DNA of 64,000 bases, from the NCBI GenBank assembly GCA_028866655.1, contig JAGWHQ010000001.1:115198-179197 (forward strand). Direction: 5' to 3'. Made by a program: the position numbers and the translations under genes. Position 1 is the first letter of the stretch. Every line of letters begins with the position of its first letter. Positions 9,170-19,397 of this stretch are shown here, one piece after another. The notes beneath the pieces were generated by a model that saw only the letters and a list, made by a program, of their open reading frames with translations, was not told the origin of the DNA and ran no database searches. Origin of the DNA: Nitrososphaerota archaeon (GTDB taxonomy: Archaea; Thermoproteota; Nitrososphaeria; Nitrososphaerales; Nitrosopumilaceae).

Positions 9170-9568
9170 TTGTCCTCAAAAGTGAGTGCAGGCTCTGTTT
9201 CCAAGCTTGATTTTGCTCTATCTTTGAAAGGCAAGGTAACTCTTAATTTAGAATTAAAGCGTCACTTGGCCCCAAAAACAGTTGGTGGTATAGCTCGATC
9301 AATTCCAATTGAAGGCAATGCCCACATGATGGGAAACAGCATAGCATATGTTGATACAAACATCAAGACAGGTGGAGAAAAACTCAAAACCCAATTCAAA
9401 AAGGGAGACGTGGGATTTCTTGCTGCAAATGGTTCCATCTGTTTTTTCATAGAAGATACAACTGGTGCAAAACCAATGACGCTAGTGGGAAAGATAACCG
9501 AAAATATCGAATCGTTGAAAAACGTAAAACCCGGAGATATATTTTCAATAACTCAAGCTGGGACGTAA
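9170..9568 (+). CDS. Cyclophilin-like-fold small protein (putative)
   Basis: ELKRHLAPKTVGGI...FLAANGSICFFIEDT; start codon TTG 9170 or GTG 9182. Confidence 0.6.
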   Translation: MSSKVSAGSVSKLDFALSLKGKVTLNLELKRHLAPKTVGGIARSIPIEGNAHMMGNSIAYVDTNIKTGGEKLKTQFKKGDVGFLAANGSICFFIEDTTGAKPMTLVGKITENIESLKNVKPGDIFSITQAGT

Positions 9569-9864
9569 ACGTGGTGTCCACTATAGCCACCAATTCTTTT
9601 TACAGCACCTTTCTTAAGCAGAGTTTGCAATAATGCATTTGCTGCAGAGATCTTGACATTTGTTTGTCTTGATAATTCTTGAACTGTAAAGACTTTGGCA
9701 CCCTTGATAAAGTTCATTGCCTGTCCTTCATCAATTATTACAGATATGTTAGTTCGTGGCTTTTGATCTTTTCTATCTCCCTTCTTCTGTCCTTCCTTCT
9801 TTGTAGCCTCGGCAGTCTGTGATTTTTCTGCCTGTGCTGGAGATTGTTTTTTACCGCCGCCCAT
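9553..9864 (-). CDS. rps25e: 30S ribosomal protein S25e
   Basis: Basic N-terminus then VFTVQELSRQTNVKISAANALLQTLLKKGAVKRIGGYSGHHVYVP. Confidence 0.9.
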   Translation of the reverse strand: MGGGKKQSPAQAEKSQTAEATKKEGQKKGDRKDQKPRTNISVIIDEGQAMNFIKGAKVFTVQELSRQTNVKISAANALLQTLLKKGAVKRIGGYSGHHVYVPA

Positions 9865-9945
9865 GTGGAATTCTTTTCCCCCCCTATTTATAAACGAACA
9901 AAAAATTTGAGAAATTCTAAATACTACAAAAAGATGCTTTGTATC

Positions 9946-10233
9946 ATGGGCCTAGATGTCATTGAAGAAAAGAACCTAAACGATGTGATAACATATGCCC
10001 TTGACTATCCAACAATGGTCATATCAGAGGCAAAGACTTGGCCAATCACAAACATGGAAGATTTTGCCACAGGCCTCTATGTTGGACACATTGGCGGAGT
10101 ATTCTTTGACGGATTCTTGAAGAGAAACAAGAGATTTCTTGATTCAGAAGAATATACAGACTTTCATACAATAATAACCAAAAGATCTACTGAAATCAAA
10201 TTAAAAATCCAGGCTCACCTGCACAAGAAATAA
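9946..10233 (+). CDS. Hypothetical protein
   Basis: ORF from MGLDVIEEKNLN; upstream part of the listed ORF is intergenic. Confidence 0.6.
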   Translation: MGLDVIEEKNLNDVITYALDYPTMVISEAKTWPITNMEDFATGLYVGHIGGVFFDGFLKRNKRFLDSEEYTDFHTIITKRSTEIKLKIQAHLHKK

Positions 10234-10272
10234 CTTTATCCATTTATCCTTGTATATTGTGAGAATTCCCAG

Positions 10273-12033
10273 ATGAAATTTTCCCTTATTGCTGACACTC
10301 TAGGCTATATGGAAAATACAACAAAGAGACTAGAGCTTACACAACATCTTGTGGATTTGTTTAAAATTACACCACCAGATATTATATCAAAAGTCATCTA
10401 CCTTTTGCAAGGAAAACTAAGGCCTGACCACGAGGGAGTAGAGATTGGCATTGCAGAAAAAATTGCAATCAAAGCACTATCAAAATCATCGGCAATATCA
10501 ATCAAAAAAATAGAAGACGAATACAGAGATACAGGTGATTTTGGTCAAGTTGCTTCAAAGATACTAGAGCAGAAAACCCAGACAACTTTTCTGAGCCAAA
10601 ACATCACAGTTGAACGAGTCTACGATACACTATACAAAATTGCAGAGCTTAAAGGAGCAAGATCACAAGATATGAAGATGAAATACATCTCTAGTCTTCT
10701 AAATGATGCAACTCCAACAGAAGGAGGATTTATTGCAAAAATAATAACATCAAATCTCAGACTAGGAATTGCAGATTATACAATACTTGATGCATTAGCT
10801 GTGGCATACACTGGTTCTAAAGAAAACAGGCCTGCACTAGAACATGCTTATAATGTTTGCAGTGATTTAGGCAAGGTAGCCAAGTCAGTTGCAGAAAATG
10901 GATTAGAATCACTAAAAGATTTCCAAGTTACAATATTTAGTCCAATTCGCCCAATGCTTGCTGAAAGAGTAAAGAGTCCACAAGAGGCGCATGAAAAAAT
11001 GGGTGCAGAATTTGTATCAGAATACAAATTAGATGGAGAAAGAGTTCAAGTACACAGACAAGGAGAAAAAATTATCCTATATTCTCGCAGTCTTGAAAAC
11101 ATTACAAATTACTATCCAGACATTGTTGAAAATATAGGCAAGGCATTAAAACCGGAAGAGGTAATACTAGAGGCCGAAGTTGTTGCGATGAACGATGACA
11201 CTGGCGAGTTTTTACCGTTTCAAGAGCTAATGCATAGAAGACGCAAGTACAAGATTGCTCAAGCTGTTCAAGAATACCCAATCACTGTAAACTTTTTTGA
11301 TATTTTATCAATGGACGGAAAAAGTTGTTTGGATCTGCCATACATTCAAAGAAGAAAGTTACTAGAAAAAAATGTAATTGAAGATTCTTTTGCTAAAGTA
11401 ATGCCAATGGTATTTGTGAAATCAGATAGTGAGGTAGAAGACAGTTTAGAAAATGCGATAAATTCAGGATGCGAAGGAATAATGCTAAAACAGTTGGATT
11501 CTCCATATAGAGCAGGTGCAAGAGCAAACAATTGGCTCAAACTCAAGCGAGAGTACAGAAATGAACTTGGTGACAGTATTGACCTGGTTGTAGTTGGAGC
11601 ATTTTATGGAAGGGGAAGAAGAACTGGGAGATATGGTGCCCTACTCTTGTCTGCATATGATGACAAGTCAGACACATTTCCTAGCATATGCAAGGTAGGT
11701 ACAGGATTTACCGATGATAGTCTTGACCAGTTTTATCAAATTCTCTCAGATAAAATTACAGTCAAAAAAGACCCAAGAATTGAGAGCGGTCTTGAAGCAG
11801 ATGTCTGGTTTGAGCCTGAAGTTGTAATAGAAATTGTAGCATCAGAGATAACACTGAGCCCAATACACAAAGTTGCCATGGATAAAATAAGAAAAGGCAG
11901 TGGACTTGCACTTAGATTTCCCAAGTTTACAGGAAAGATACGATTTGAAAAAACATCAGAGAATGCAACCAATATTGATGAAATAATAACTTTGTACAAC
12001 AGCCAAAAACGTGTTGTCCAAGATGAAAAATAA
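10273..12033 (+). CDS. lig: ATP-dependent DNA ligase
   Basis: SEYKLDGERVQVH (KxDGxR), EAEVVAMN, EGIMLKQLDSPYRAGARANNWLKLKREY. Confidence 0.96.
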   Translation: MKFSLIADTLGYMENTTKRLELTQHLVDLFKITPPDIISKVIYLLQGKLRPDHEGVEIGIAEKIAIKALSKSSAISIKKIEDEYRDTGDFGQVASKILEQKTQTTFLSQNITVERVYDTLYKIAELKGARSQDMKMKYISSLLNDATPTEGGFIAKIITSNLRLGIADYTILDALAVAYTGSKENRPALEHAYNVCSDLGKVAKSVAENGLESLKDFQVTIFSPIRPMLAERVKSPQEAHEKMGAEFVSEYKLDGERVQVHRQGEKIILYSRSLENITNYYPDIVENIGKALKPEEVILEAEVVAMNDDTGEFLPFQELMHRRRKYKIAQAVQEYPITVNFFDILSMDGKSCLDLPYIQRRKLLEKNVIEDSFAKVMPMVFVKSDSEVEDSLENAINSGCEGIMLKQLDSPYRAGARANNWLKLKREYRNELGDSIDLVVVGAFYGRGRRTGRYGALLLSAYDDKSDTFPSICKVGTGFTDDSLDQFYQILSDKITVKKDPRIESGLEADVWFEPEVVIEIVASEITLSPIHKVAMDKIRKGSGLALRFPKFTGKIRFEKTSENATNIDEIITLYNSQKRVVQDEK

Positions 12034-12108
12034 GTTAGAGAAAATTTTTCTTTCCCAATTGGATTTACGCAAGGATTATTAGCTGCAAACCTAGTTTAAA
12101 ATCTCTAG

Positions 12109-12765
12109 ATGTATAGCGGAGAACTTGAAGTTCAGGCAAAGAGAAAGGCCTTGGCCGTTTTACAAGACGAAATAAACAGAATTCTCAACGCAGTCAGAGA
12201 TCTATCAATTCTGCCAGGTTTGATAATCAAGGCAGACAAGTCTGAAATAAAACAACTACTAGAGAGAATAAAAAATACTGAAGATGAAGTAGAAGCTCTA
12301 CGTAGAAAAATAACAAGAGAGATTTCAGATGTTGGTGGTCTGATGATGAACCGAGAGAACCTTCTGAACTCGGCATATACAATGGATGAAATCGCAGGCT
12401 ATATCACCGGCATTGCCTTTAAACTCTCAAACATCAAGGCAACCACACTCAAAAAGGAAAAACTTGACAAGGATCTCACAGAACTAGTGGAGTTGGCAGT
12501 AGACCAGATTCACAAGATAAATGAGATAATTCGAGCCCTTGCAAGCAACAATAGTACAGTTGCAATCGACTTGGCTCACGAGGCACAAAAGATAGAGAGA
12601 CAAGTAGATGACAAGTACAGGGCATTGAGTATCAGGGTTCTTGATGAGACTGCCACAACAAAAGAACTGTTGTTACTCAAAGATGTGGTAGAGGGAATAG
12701 AGGAAATGTCAGACAAGGTACTGCAAGTATCAGATTCATTCATTTTGCTGGCTCTGAGTCTCTAA
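12109..12765 (+). CDS. DUF47/PhoU-like helical protein
   Basis: All-helical, ...VEGIEEMSDKVLQVSDSFILLALSL. Confidence 0.7.
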   Translation: MYSGELEVQAKRKALAVLQDEINRILNAVRDLSILPGLIIKADKSEIKQLLERIKNTEDEVEALRRKITREISDVGGLMMNRENLLNSAYTMDEIAGYITGIAFKLSNIKATTLKKEKLDKDLTELVELAVDQIHKINEIIRALASNNSTVAIDLAHEAQKIERQVDDKYRALSIRVLDETATTKELLLLKDVVEGIEEMSDKVLQVSDSFILLALSL

Positions 12766-12837
12766 AATTGAAGATATTCTTTTTTCCTTTTTTTGACATG
12801 TGTAAACACTAAAATCAATTGTTAGAATAGAACTTGT

Positions 12838-13371
12838 ATGAAAGGCGAGTTGCTTGAAAATAGAATAATAATTTGGAATATTGCAGACTCTAAAGCGCTT
12901 TTTGTTGAAGGATATTATGGAAAGCCAATTGGCATGGCAAAGCCAAAACCTGATGACATAAACGTGCCACTCATTTTGGACTTGATTGAAGGATATTATC
13001 TACAAGAAAAATCAAAGATCAAAGTACATCAATTAAAAAAACCAGTGGCACAAAAAGAGCTGTTAGATATTTGCAGGAAAGAATATCACAATTTTGATAA
13101 AAAATATTCTGTCTACAAGGACTTTCGTGACAAGGGATACATTGTAAATCCTGGAATCAAGTTTGGCTGCGATTTTGCAGTATACCAAAAAGGACCAGGA
13201 ATTGATCACGCTCCATACTTGCTTCAGGTGTACAATTCTACTGATACAATATCTGCAACAAGTGTAGTGTTGGCTGGAAGACTTGCGACAACTGTAAGAA
13301 AGCAATTCATCTTTGCAATTCCAAAGGGAGACAAAGTTGACTGTCTGGCTTTGGATTGGTGGAGAGCCTGA
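12838..13371 (+). CDS. endA: tRNA-splicing endonuclease
   Basis: YKDFRDKGYIVNPGIKFGCDFAVYQKGPGIDHAPYLLQV...ARLATTVRKQFIFAIP. Confidence 0.93.
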   Translation: MKGELLENRIIIWNIADSKALFVEGYYGKPIGMAKPKPDDINVPLILDLIEGYYLQEKSKIKVHQLKKPVAQKELLDICRKEYHNFDKKYSVYKDFRDKGYIVNPGIKFGCDFAVYQKGPGIDHAPYLLQVYNSTDTISATSVVLAGRLATTVRKQFIFAIPKGDKVDCLALDWWRA

Positions 13372-13746
13372 TTATTTTTTTATGTTAAGAGCAATCCGGT
13401 CATAGACTGCAAACAATTCCTTTGTCATGGAAAAGTTGCTGCCATCCATCCACTTGCCATAAATTCGTATTCCAGCTTTTGTTGGTTCCACAACAATTTG
13501 TGCGTCATGATATGACAGTTTTGTCATCATGTTATTCAGAGTAGTATCAGCATTTAGTGCATCAGCCAAAGATCCTCCAATCCACTTGACTCCAGTCACT
13601 TTCTTTGAGCCAAAATGTCCTTTTGTCTGCAATTGTGGCCTAGCAAGAAAATCTTCCTCCGGAATATTACGATGTGATTTTACAATAAAGTGTGCTTGAT
13701 ATCTATCTTGAGCCCCCCATGAAATTGGATTTAGATCTTGTGTCAT
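13372..13746 (-). CDS. Conserved hypothetical protein
   Basis: Full ORF in tight pair with 13750..13986. Confidence 0.6.
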   Translation of the reverse strand: MTQDLNPISWGAQDRYQAHFIVKSHRNIPEEDFLARPQLQTKGHFGSKKVTGVKWIGGSLADALNADTTLNNMMTKLSYHDAQIVVEPTKAGIRIYGKWMDGSNFSMTKELFAVYDRIALNIKK

Positions 13747-13749
13747 TTT

Positions 13750-13986
13750 TTATCCCTTTTGAATTATCTGTACCACGTCAATGTTAGTACCCTTGAGTGC
13801 AATGGTACCATGGTTTGTCACCATAGAAGAGGTACTACTGAAATATTTTGAATAGCAATTTTCTTTTTCTACTTCATCGGTATCGATTTCCTTTGCTTCT
13901 GCATCAACTCCAATTTCTTTCAAAGCATGTGAAAACTCTACATTTTTGTTTACAGGATGAAAAGTATCAGATTCTGAATCATGCAT
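13750..13986 (-). CDS. Hypothetical protein
   Basis: ORF MHDSESDTFHPVNKN..., 3 bp upstream of next gene. Confidence 0.55.
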   Translation of the reverse strand: MHDSESDTFHPVNKNVEFSHALKEIGVDAEAKEIDTDEVEKENCYSKYFSSTSSMVTNHGTIALKGTNIDVVQIIQKG

Positions 13987-14129
13987 GATGTGGGTTTTAT
14001 CCAGCCCACAAATAAATATGTCTGTGAACCTTTTCGTGAAATCATGGATCTAAACACTTCCCCAGGTTTCAGATTTATCACTACAAGCATAATCGAATAA
14101 ATAGTACAGAATCATCAAAATGAATACCC

Positions 14130-15917
14130 GTGTTAAAATTTCAAAATAAGATCATAGTAATTACAGGAAGTGGAACTGGCATAGGAAAGGCAATAGCCAT
14201 GAAATTTGCTGAAAATGGTGCAAACATTGTCATTTTAGGAAGAAGAAAAGAACCCCTAGAAGAAGCAGCAAAAGAACTCGAACAAGTAATTTCTTCAGTA
14301 AAGAGTAATTCGTTTGTAAAAATCTTTCCAGGTGTTGATGTAAGCGATGAGGAAGGAGTCTCAAAGATGTTCGAAGATCTCAAAAAATCACATGGTGCAG
14401 TTGATATTGTAGTAAATAATGCAGGAGTCTCAGGACCTGTTACTTGTTTTGCAAATTCTCCAATCTCTGAATTTAAGAGCACAGTTGGAATTCACCTCAC
14501 AGGTACATTTTGGACATCATCTCAAGCAATCAAGACAATGAAGCCAGGTTCCAAGATAGTTACAATATCCACATTCTTTACAGAAGAGCGACCATACGAA
14601 CAAAGACCATACAGGTTTAGAAGTCCATACACTGCATCCCAAGGAGCAAAGAATAGACTTGCAGAGGCCATGTCATGGGAAATTACGGACAAGAAAATCA
14701 TATCAATTGCAACAAATCCAGGACCTGTCCATTCTGACCGAATTTACAAAACAGTATATCCAAAAGCAGCAGCAGAATTTATGAGAGTAAGCGGTTTTGA
14801 AAACATCACACCTGAAGAAGTTGAATCAGTAAACAATGACATACTCCCATTGCTTGGAGAAGATGAAAAAACAGTAAAAGAAGGAATTGTAAAAGCAGCA
14901 GCTAAACTTGCAAAATTAAAATCAATTACATCAGAATCAGACATAGAAAAACTTGGCAATACGATTTCTGCACTGCTTGCAAAGATACAACAGATTGCAG
15001 AAAAAGTCCAGAACAATACAAGCAAGATGATTGCAGATGAACAATTTCTTACACAACAACAAGTTGCAGAAACAGTTCTGATGCTAAGTGATGACAACAT
15101 TGCACAGATTCTAAATGGTAAGGTAATACCTGGTGACCGTGTATTTTATCCAGTCAAGCCACATATCGCGTGTTCCATACCAGAAGTACAACCAAACTTT
15201 AGTTCTAAAATAACAGTATTTGCCCTTGATGCAACAGACGAATCAGATGTAGTAAGAGCAGAACACTTGGCACAAAAAATAGAGAGTGCAGGAGGAAAGA
15301 CAGTGATATTGATTTCAAAGACTAGTCCCAAAGTTGCAGAAGAAAGACTGGCAAAGTTCCATTCTCACGTGATGGACATAACAAGCCAAGAAAACGTAAA
15401 AAGAATGTTAAACACTGCAACACAAAAAGTTGGGCCAATTGGCAATGTAATCTACATGACAGGTAAGGTTCCCCAAGTAGGCAAGCTAGTTGACTTGGCA
15501 AGAAAAGACTGGGACAGTCTAGTTGACAAGTTCATAAACACTCCAGCCATTTTCATGCAGGAATCACTTGGCATATTTGTTCCAGGAGGAGCAAAGAATC
15601 CACCACTTTTCAAGGGCAAGGATGGCAACATGATAATCATAGGACCTGACATGCCAGCAGGGGGCAAGACAACTGGTGCAGACAGGGCAAGAGTTGAAGT
15701 ATTCAGGGGCGCCCTCAGACCATTTGCGACAACTGTGAACCAAGAGCTAAGTGATGTATTAAAATCAAAACTTCGAATGTACTTGGTGCTCCCAGGAAGT
15801 GTAGAAGGTACAGAATCAAGCAATGACAACATCATGAAAGCAATCAATTATCTTACATCTGGAAAATCAATAAGCAATGCAGAAATAATTTACTATCCAG
15901 ACGAAACAAGATCCTGA
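14130..15917 (+). CDS. Tandem short-chain dehydrogenase/reductase (two SDR-like domains)
   Basis: GTG start; N-half TGSGTGIGKAIA, NNAGVSG, YTASQGAKNR, NPGPVHSDRI; C-half Rossmann-like ALDATDESDVVRAEHLAQKIESAGGKTVILIS... Confidence 0.88.
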   Translation: MLKFQNKIIVITGSGTGIGKAIAMKFAENGANIVILGRRKEPLEEAAKELEQVISSVKSNSFVKIFPGVDVSDEEGVSKMFEDLKKSHGAVDIVVNNAGVSGPVTCFANSPISEFKSTVGIHLTGTFWTSSQAIKTMKPGSKIVTISTFFTEERPYEQRPYRFRSPYTASQGAKNRLAEAMSWEITDKKIISIATNPGPVHSDRIYKTVYPKAAAEFMRVSGFENITPEEVESVNNDILPLLGEDEKTVKEGIVKAAAKLAKLKSITSESDIEKLGNTISALLAKIQQIAEKVQNNTSKMIADEQFLTQQQVAETVLMLSDDNIAQILNGKVIPGDRVFYPVKPHIACSIPEVQPNFSSKITVFALDATDESDVVRAEHLAQKIESAGGKTVILISKTSPKVAEERLAKFHSHVMDITSQENVKRMLNTATQKVGPIGNVIYMTGKVPQVGKLVDLARKDWDSLVDKFINTPAIFMQESLGIFVPGGAKNPPLFKGKDGNMIIIGPDMPAGGKTTGADRARVEVFRGALRPFATTVNQELSDVLKSKLRMYLVLPGSVEGTESSNDNIMKAINYLTSGKSISNAEIIYYPDETRS

Positions 15918-16378
15918 TGAAAAGGTTTTCAGAACTAAATGTCGGAGACAAGTTTTATTCAGAATGCACCATATCTTCTACAGAACTTGATGCATATCTT
16001 TTGTTTTCAGGAATTAAAAACATCATTTATGAAAACACCAAATCAAGTCAGGAAAAAAAGATGGTCTCAGGCAGAGCCATACTTTCAAAGATGGAAGGAG
16101 AATTTACAAGGCTAGAAGAGATGTATGGTAACCTCTTAATCTTCTATGGAATTGATGGAGACTCTGACTGGAACAACAGACAGACAAGATTTCTAAAACC
16201 CCTACATACAGGAGACAAATTAAAGATAAAATTCACAATATCTGAAAAACGTGAGATCAATGATGAATTTGGCTTGATTGGAATAGATTTTGAAGGAAAG
16301 GATGAAGATGGAAAAACAATGGTAATTTCAAAAAGAAATCTTTATCAAATTAAAAAGGACCCACCAGTGCATCAGTAA
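15917..16378 (+). CDS. MaoC/hotdog-like protein, overlapping the SDR stop codon
   Basis: FSELNVGDKFYSECTISSTELDAY...FLKPLHTGDKLKIKFTISEKRE. Confidence 0.65.
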   Translation: MKRFSELNVGDKFYSECTISSTELDAYLLFSGIKNIIYENTKSSQEKKMVSGRAILSKMEGEFTRLEEMYGNLLIFYGIDGDSDWNNRQTRFLKPLHTGDKLKIKFTISEKREINDEFGLIGIDFEGKDEDGKTMVISKRNLYQIKKDPPVHQ

Positions 16379-17108
16379 CAAGTTTAGCAGCAGTGATGCC
16401 AAGTACGATTATCACAAATAGACGAAGTCTTTGTTCATTAACACGTGTAGATAATTTACTTCCAACTATTCCTCCTACAAATGAACCAATTGAGAGCATT
16501 CCTGCCTCATAATAATTAGGATGGCCAAGTGCAGAGTGTACTATCATGCCAGAAGCAGCTACAAACATCAAGATAAACTGCGATGTAGGAGCAGCAAGTT
16601 TCATGGATAACCCAATTGCGACCACCATCAATGGTACAAAGACAGCGCCACCTCCAATTCCAAACAAGCTAGAGATTACACCAGCAAAGAAACTTGCACC
16701 AACTGCAAAAACCATCATCTGCTTTGATAGGTTGTACTCTCTTGATTCCATTTTCCTCCTCAGGTAAATGTATACACCTGATGACACCAATACAGCTCCA
16801 AATAGCAACTTGAATAATGGTACTGATATATCGTCTGAGATGTATGCACCAAGTATTGTGCCAGGAATTGCAAAAAGTGCAAGTTTCATTCCAAGAGAAT
16901 ACATGATTCTTTTTTGCTTGGCATATGAAACAGTAGATGCCACAGAGTTGCTAAATGCTGCAAAGAGACTATCGCTTGCAGCAAGTGTTGGGACAAATCC
17001 AGAAAGTGTAAGCACCGGCACCATTACGAATCCACCCCCAAGTCCTATCATGGATCCTATTACACCAGCTACAAAACCAAGTGGCAAGAGCCACAAATAT
17101 TCAAGCAA
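16350..17108 (-). CDS. TauE/SafE-family membrane transporter
   Basis: GSMIGLGGGFVMVPVLTL and SSLFGIGGGAVFVPLMV repeats. Confidence 0.92.
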   Translation of the reverse strand: MLEYLWLLPLGFVAGVIGSMIGLGGGFVMVPVLTLSGFVPTLAASDSLFAAFSNSVASTVSYAKQKRIMYSLGMKLALFAIPGTILGAYISDDISVPLFKLLFGAVLVSSGVYIYLRRKMESREYNLSKQMMVFAVGASFFAGVISSLFGIGGGAVFVPLMVVAIGLSMKLAAPTSQFILMFVAASGMIVHSALGHPNYYEAGMLSIGSFVGGIVGSKLSTRVNEQRLRLFVIIVLGITAAKLVTDALVGPF

Positions 17109-17178
17109 TTATAACACCAAAATCTATTTTCTACGGATTAAAGAGTCACGTCAACCTTCGTAAACCAAGGTGAATTAA

Positions 17179-17847
17179 TTACTTGGCAACCAGTAACTTC
17201 CACAGATAGCCACCATCGTTTGTAGTAAGTTCAATCTCAAAATGCTTGTTTCCAAGAGCTACAGTATGCGTAGTACTGTTTGGTTGTTTTCCATTGACAT
17301 GAAATGCTCGCAATGCATCAACCATGTCAGAAAGAGTGGAATACCCACCAGGATTTTGTGGTGACCAACATTGGCAGATAGTACTGTTTAGTACAACTCC
17401 AAAGACCGTCTTTACATTAGCATAGTCACTCATTGTTGGATCCAGTTCCAGTGCAACAACTACAAGACCTGGTACGTCAGGTGAACCAACCATATCAATA
17501 TCACCAAGAGTTCCCATCTTGTCTTTGAGTACAGTAGATGTACAGTGTGTTACAAGTGCCTGTTTTTGTGGATCGTTAATGAAATCACAGTATTGTTTGA
17601 TATCACTTGGACTGCTCAGCGTAATTGGGTTTGTCATGTTGATGTGATGCAACGCTAGATTAGATTTTAGATCAGAATTTTCTTCTTCGTATGAAAAATC
17701 AAGAAATGCAACTTGGTTTGAAGTACCCCCTTGACTTGTCATTGGAATAACAAATTGAATAACAGCTATAGCAATTGCAACTAAAACTACACCCGATATT
17801 GCCAGGTATAGATACTTTTTTGGTACCACGTGATAATTTTTCTCCAT
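17179..17847 (-). CDS. Membrane-anchored hypothetical protein
   Basis: N-terminal TM segment, extracytoplasmic domain. Confidence 0.6.
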   Translation of the reverse strand: MEKNYHVVPKKYLYLAISGVVLVAIAIAVIQFVIPMTSQGGTSNQVAFLDFSYEEENSDLKSNLALHHINMTNPITLSSPSDIKQYCDFINDPQKQALVTHCTSTVLKDKMGTLGDIDMVGSPDVPGLVVVALELDPTMSDYANVKTVFGVVLNSTICQCWSPQNPGGYSTLSDMVDALRAFHVNGKQPNSTTHTVALGNKHFEIELTTNDGGYLWKLLVAK

Positions 17848-17912
17848 TGCTTTAATAAAGCAATCTCAGAAATCGTCAATCTTAATTAATGCCAAAATGT
17901 GTCTTGTGAATA

Positions 17913-18932
17913 TTGCGAATAATACTATCGGGCTTTGGAGTCGTAGGACAGAGCTTTGCAAAACTTTTGCTTTCTAGATCAGAGGACCTGTATGCAAAAC
18001 ATGGACTAAAGCCAAGAATAGTAGGTGTCTTTGACTCTAAAGGTTCTGCAGCATCGTCTGCAGGACTTGACTTGAATAGATTACTAGAAGTGAAGAAAAA
18101 ATATGGAAACATACGAAAATATCATAACAAGGAAAAAGATGCAAATGGTCTTGACATGATAAACGGCATGGATGCTGAAGTTTTGATAGAAACTACTCCA
18201 AGTAATTATAAGGATGCAGAGCCTGGCATGTCACACATAGTAAGTGCAATGAAAAAAGGACTACATGTCATTACTGTAAACAAGGGACCTCTTGCACTTG
18301 CGTTTCCATCATTGATTGAGCTTGCAACATACAACCAAGTCCAGCTGAAATTCAGCGGCACGGTAGGAGGCGGAACTCCAATCTTGGATTATGCGAAAAA
18401 TAGTCTGCGTGGAGAGAGGATAGTCTCATTTCAAGGAATACTAAATGGTACTACAAACTACATCCTCACAAACATGGCAACAGGTCTTACATTCAAAGCA
18501 GCACTTGTAGATGCCAAGAAAAAAGGGTATGTAGAGGCAGACGAGTCATTGGATATAGATGGTTTTGATGCAGCGGCTAAGCTTGTCATACTTGCCAACT
18601 GGATAATGGACATGAAAGTTACAATAAAAGACATCAAAAGAATAGGAATTAGAGACGTTACAACTGGAGACATAAAAAAGGCAGCAGCACATGATTGTGC
18701 GGTAAAACTGATTGCATCATGTAATAGAGAGTTAGTCGTGTCGCCAAGAGAGATATCACTTGATGACCCAATGTGTGTCAACGGAACCCTCAATGCCATA
18801 ACGTTTAGCTCGGAGCATTCCGGCCAGCAGACAATAATAGGTCGCGGTGCAGGAGGTATCGAAACTGCCAGTTCAATTTTAAGAGATTTGTTAGATATCA
18901 AACAGGAAATGTCAAGAATTGAAATCGCATAA
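17913..18932 (+). CDS. hom: Homoserine dehydrogenase
   Basis: GFGVVGQSFAKLL, TVNKGPLA, KFSGTVGGGTPILD, GILNGTTNYILTNM. Confidence 0.95.
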   Translation: MRIILSGFGVVGQSFAKLLLSRSEDLYAKHGLKPRIVGVFDSKGSAASSAGLDLNRLLEVKKKYGNIRKYHNKEKDANGLDMINGMDAEVLIETTPSNYKDAEPGMSHIVSAMKKGLHVITVNKGPLALAFPSLIELATYNQVQLKFSGTVGGGTPILDYAKNSLRGERIVSFQGILNGTTNYILTNMATGLTFKAALVDAKKKGYVEADESLDIDGFDAAAKLVILANWIMDMKVTIKDIKRIGIRDVTTGDIKKAAAHDCAVKLIASCNRELVVSPREISLDDPMCVNGTLNAITFSSEHSGQQTIIGRGAGGIETASSILRDLLDIKQEMSRIEIA

Positions 18933-19395
18933 CCTATCAAAGAGTGATATATCTGTCATCATTGACAAGATGACCACTCAGTGGCATATCGAACTGTCAA
19001 AATCAAAGACTTTGATATTGCATGAGATTGATAATGATACAAATCTGATAACAGGAGACAGCATAACAGCAATACAAATTGGCGAATCATATCTTCCATT
19101 TCTTTCAGAGACTGTACTACTAGAGAAATTTCCAAAAGCAATTGTTGATGCAGGTGCAATCAAGTTTGTTTGTAATGGAGCAAATGTAATGCGACCAGGA
19201 ATTAAGAAATTTACAGAATTTCAAAAAGACGACATTATCTGTATAGTCGATGAAGTGCACAACAAGTTTCTTGCAGTTGGAAAGGCATTGATATCAAGTG
19301 CCGAAATGTCAAACATAACAAAAGGTGAGGTTGTAAAAAATTTGCATTATATTTCTGACAAGTATTGGGAAGCTGCAAAGATTGTCAAGAAATAA
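18919..19395 (+). CDS. PUA-domain protein
   Basis: FPKAIVDAGAIKFVCNGANVMRPGIKKF...DIICIVDEVHNKFLAVGKAL. Confidence 0.85.
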   Translation: MKSHNLSKSDISVIIDKMTTQWHIELSKSKTLILHEIDNDTNLITGDSITAIQIGESYLPFLSETVLLEKFPKAIVDAGAIKFVCNGANVMRPGIKKFTEFQKDDIICIVDEVHNKFLAVGKALISSAEMSNITKGEVVKNLHYISDKYWEAAKIVKK

Positions 19396-19397
19396 CT

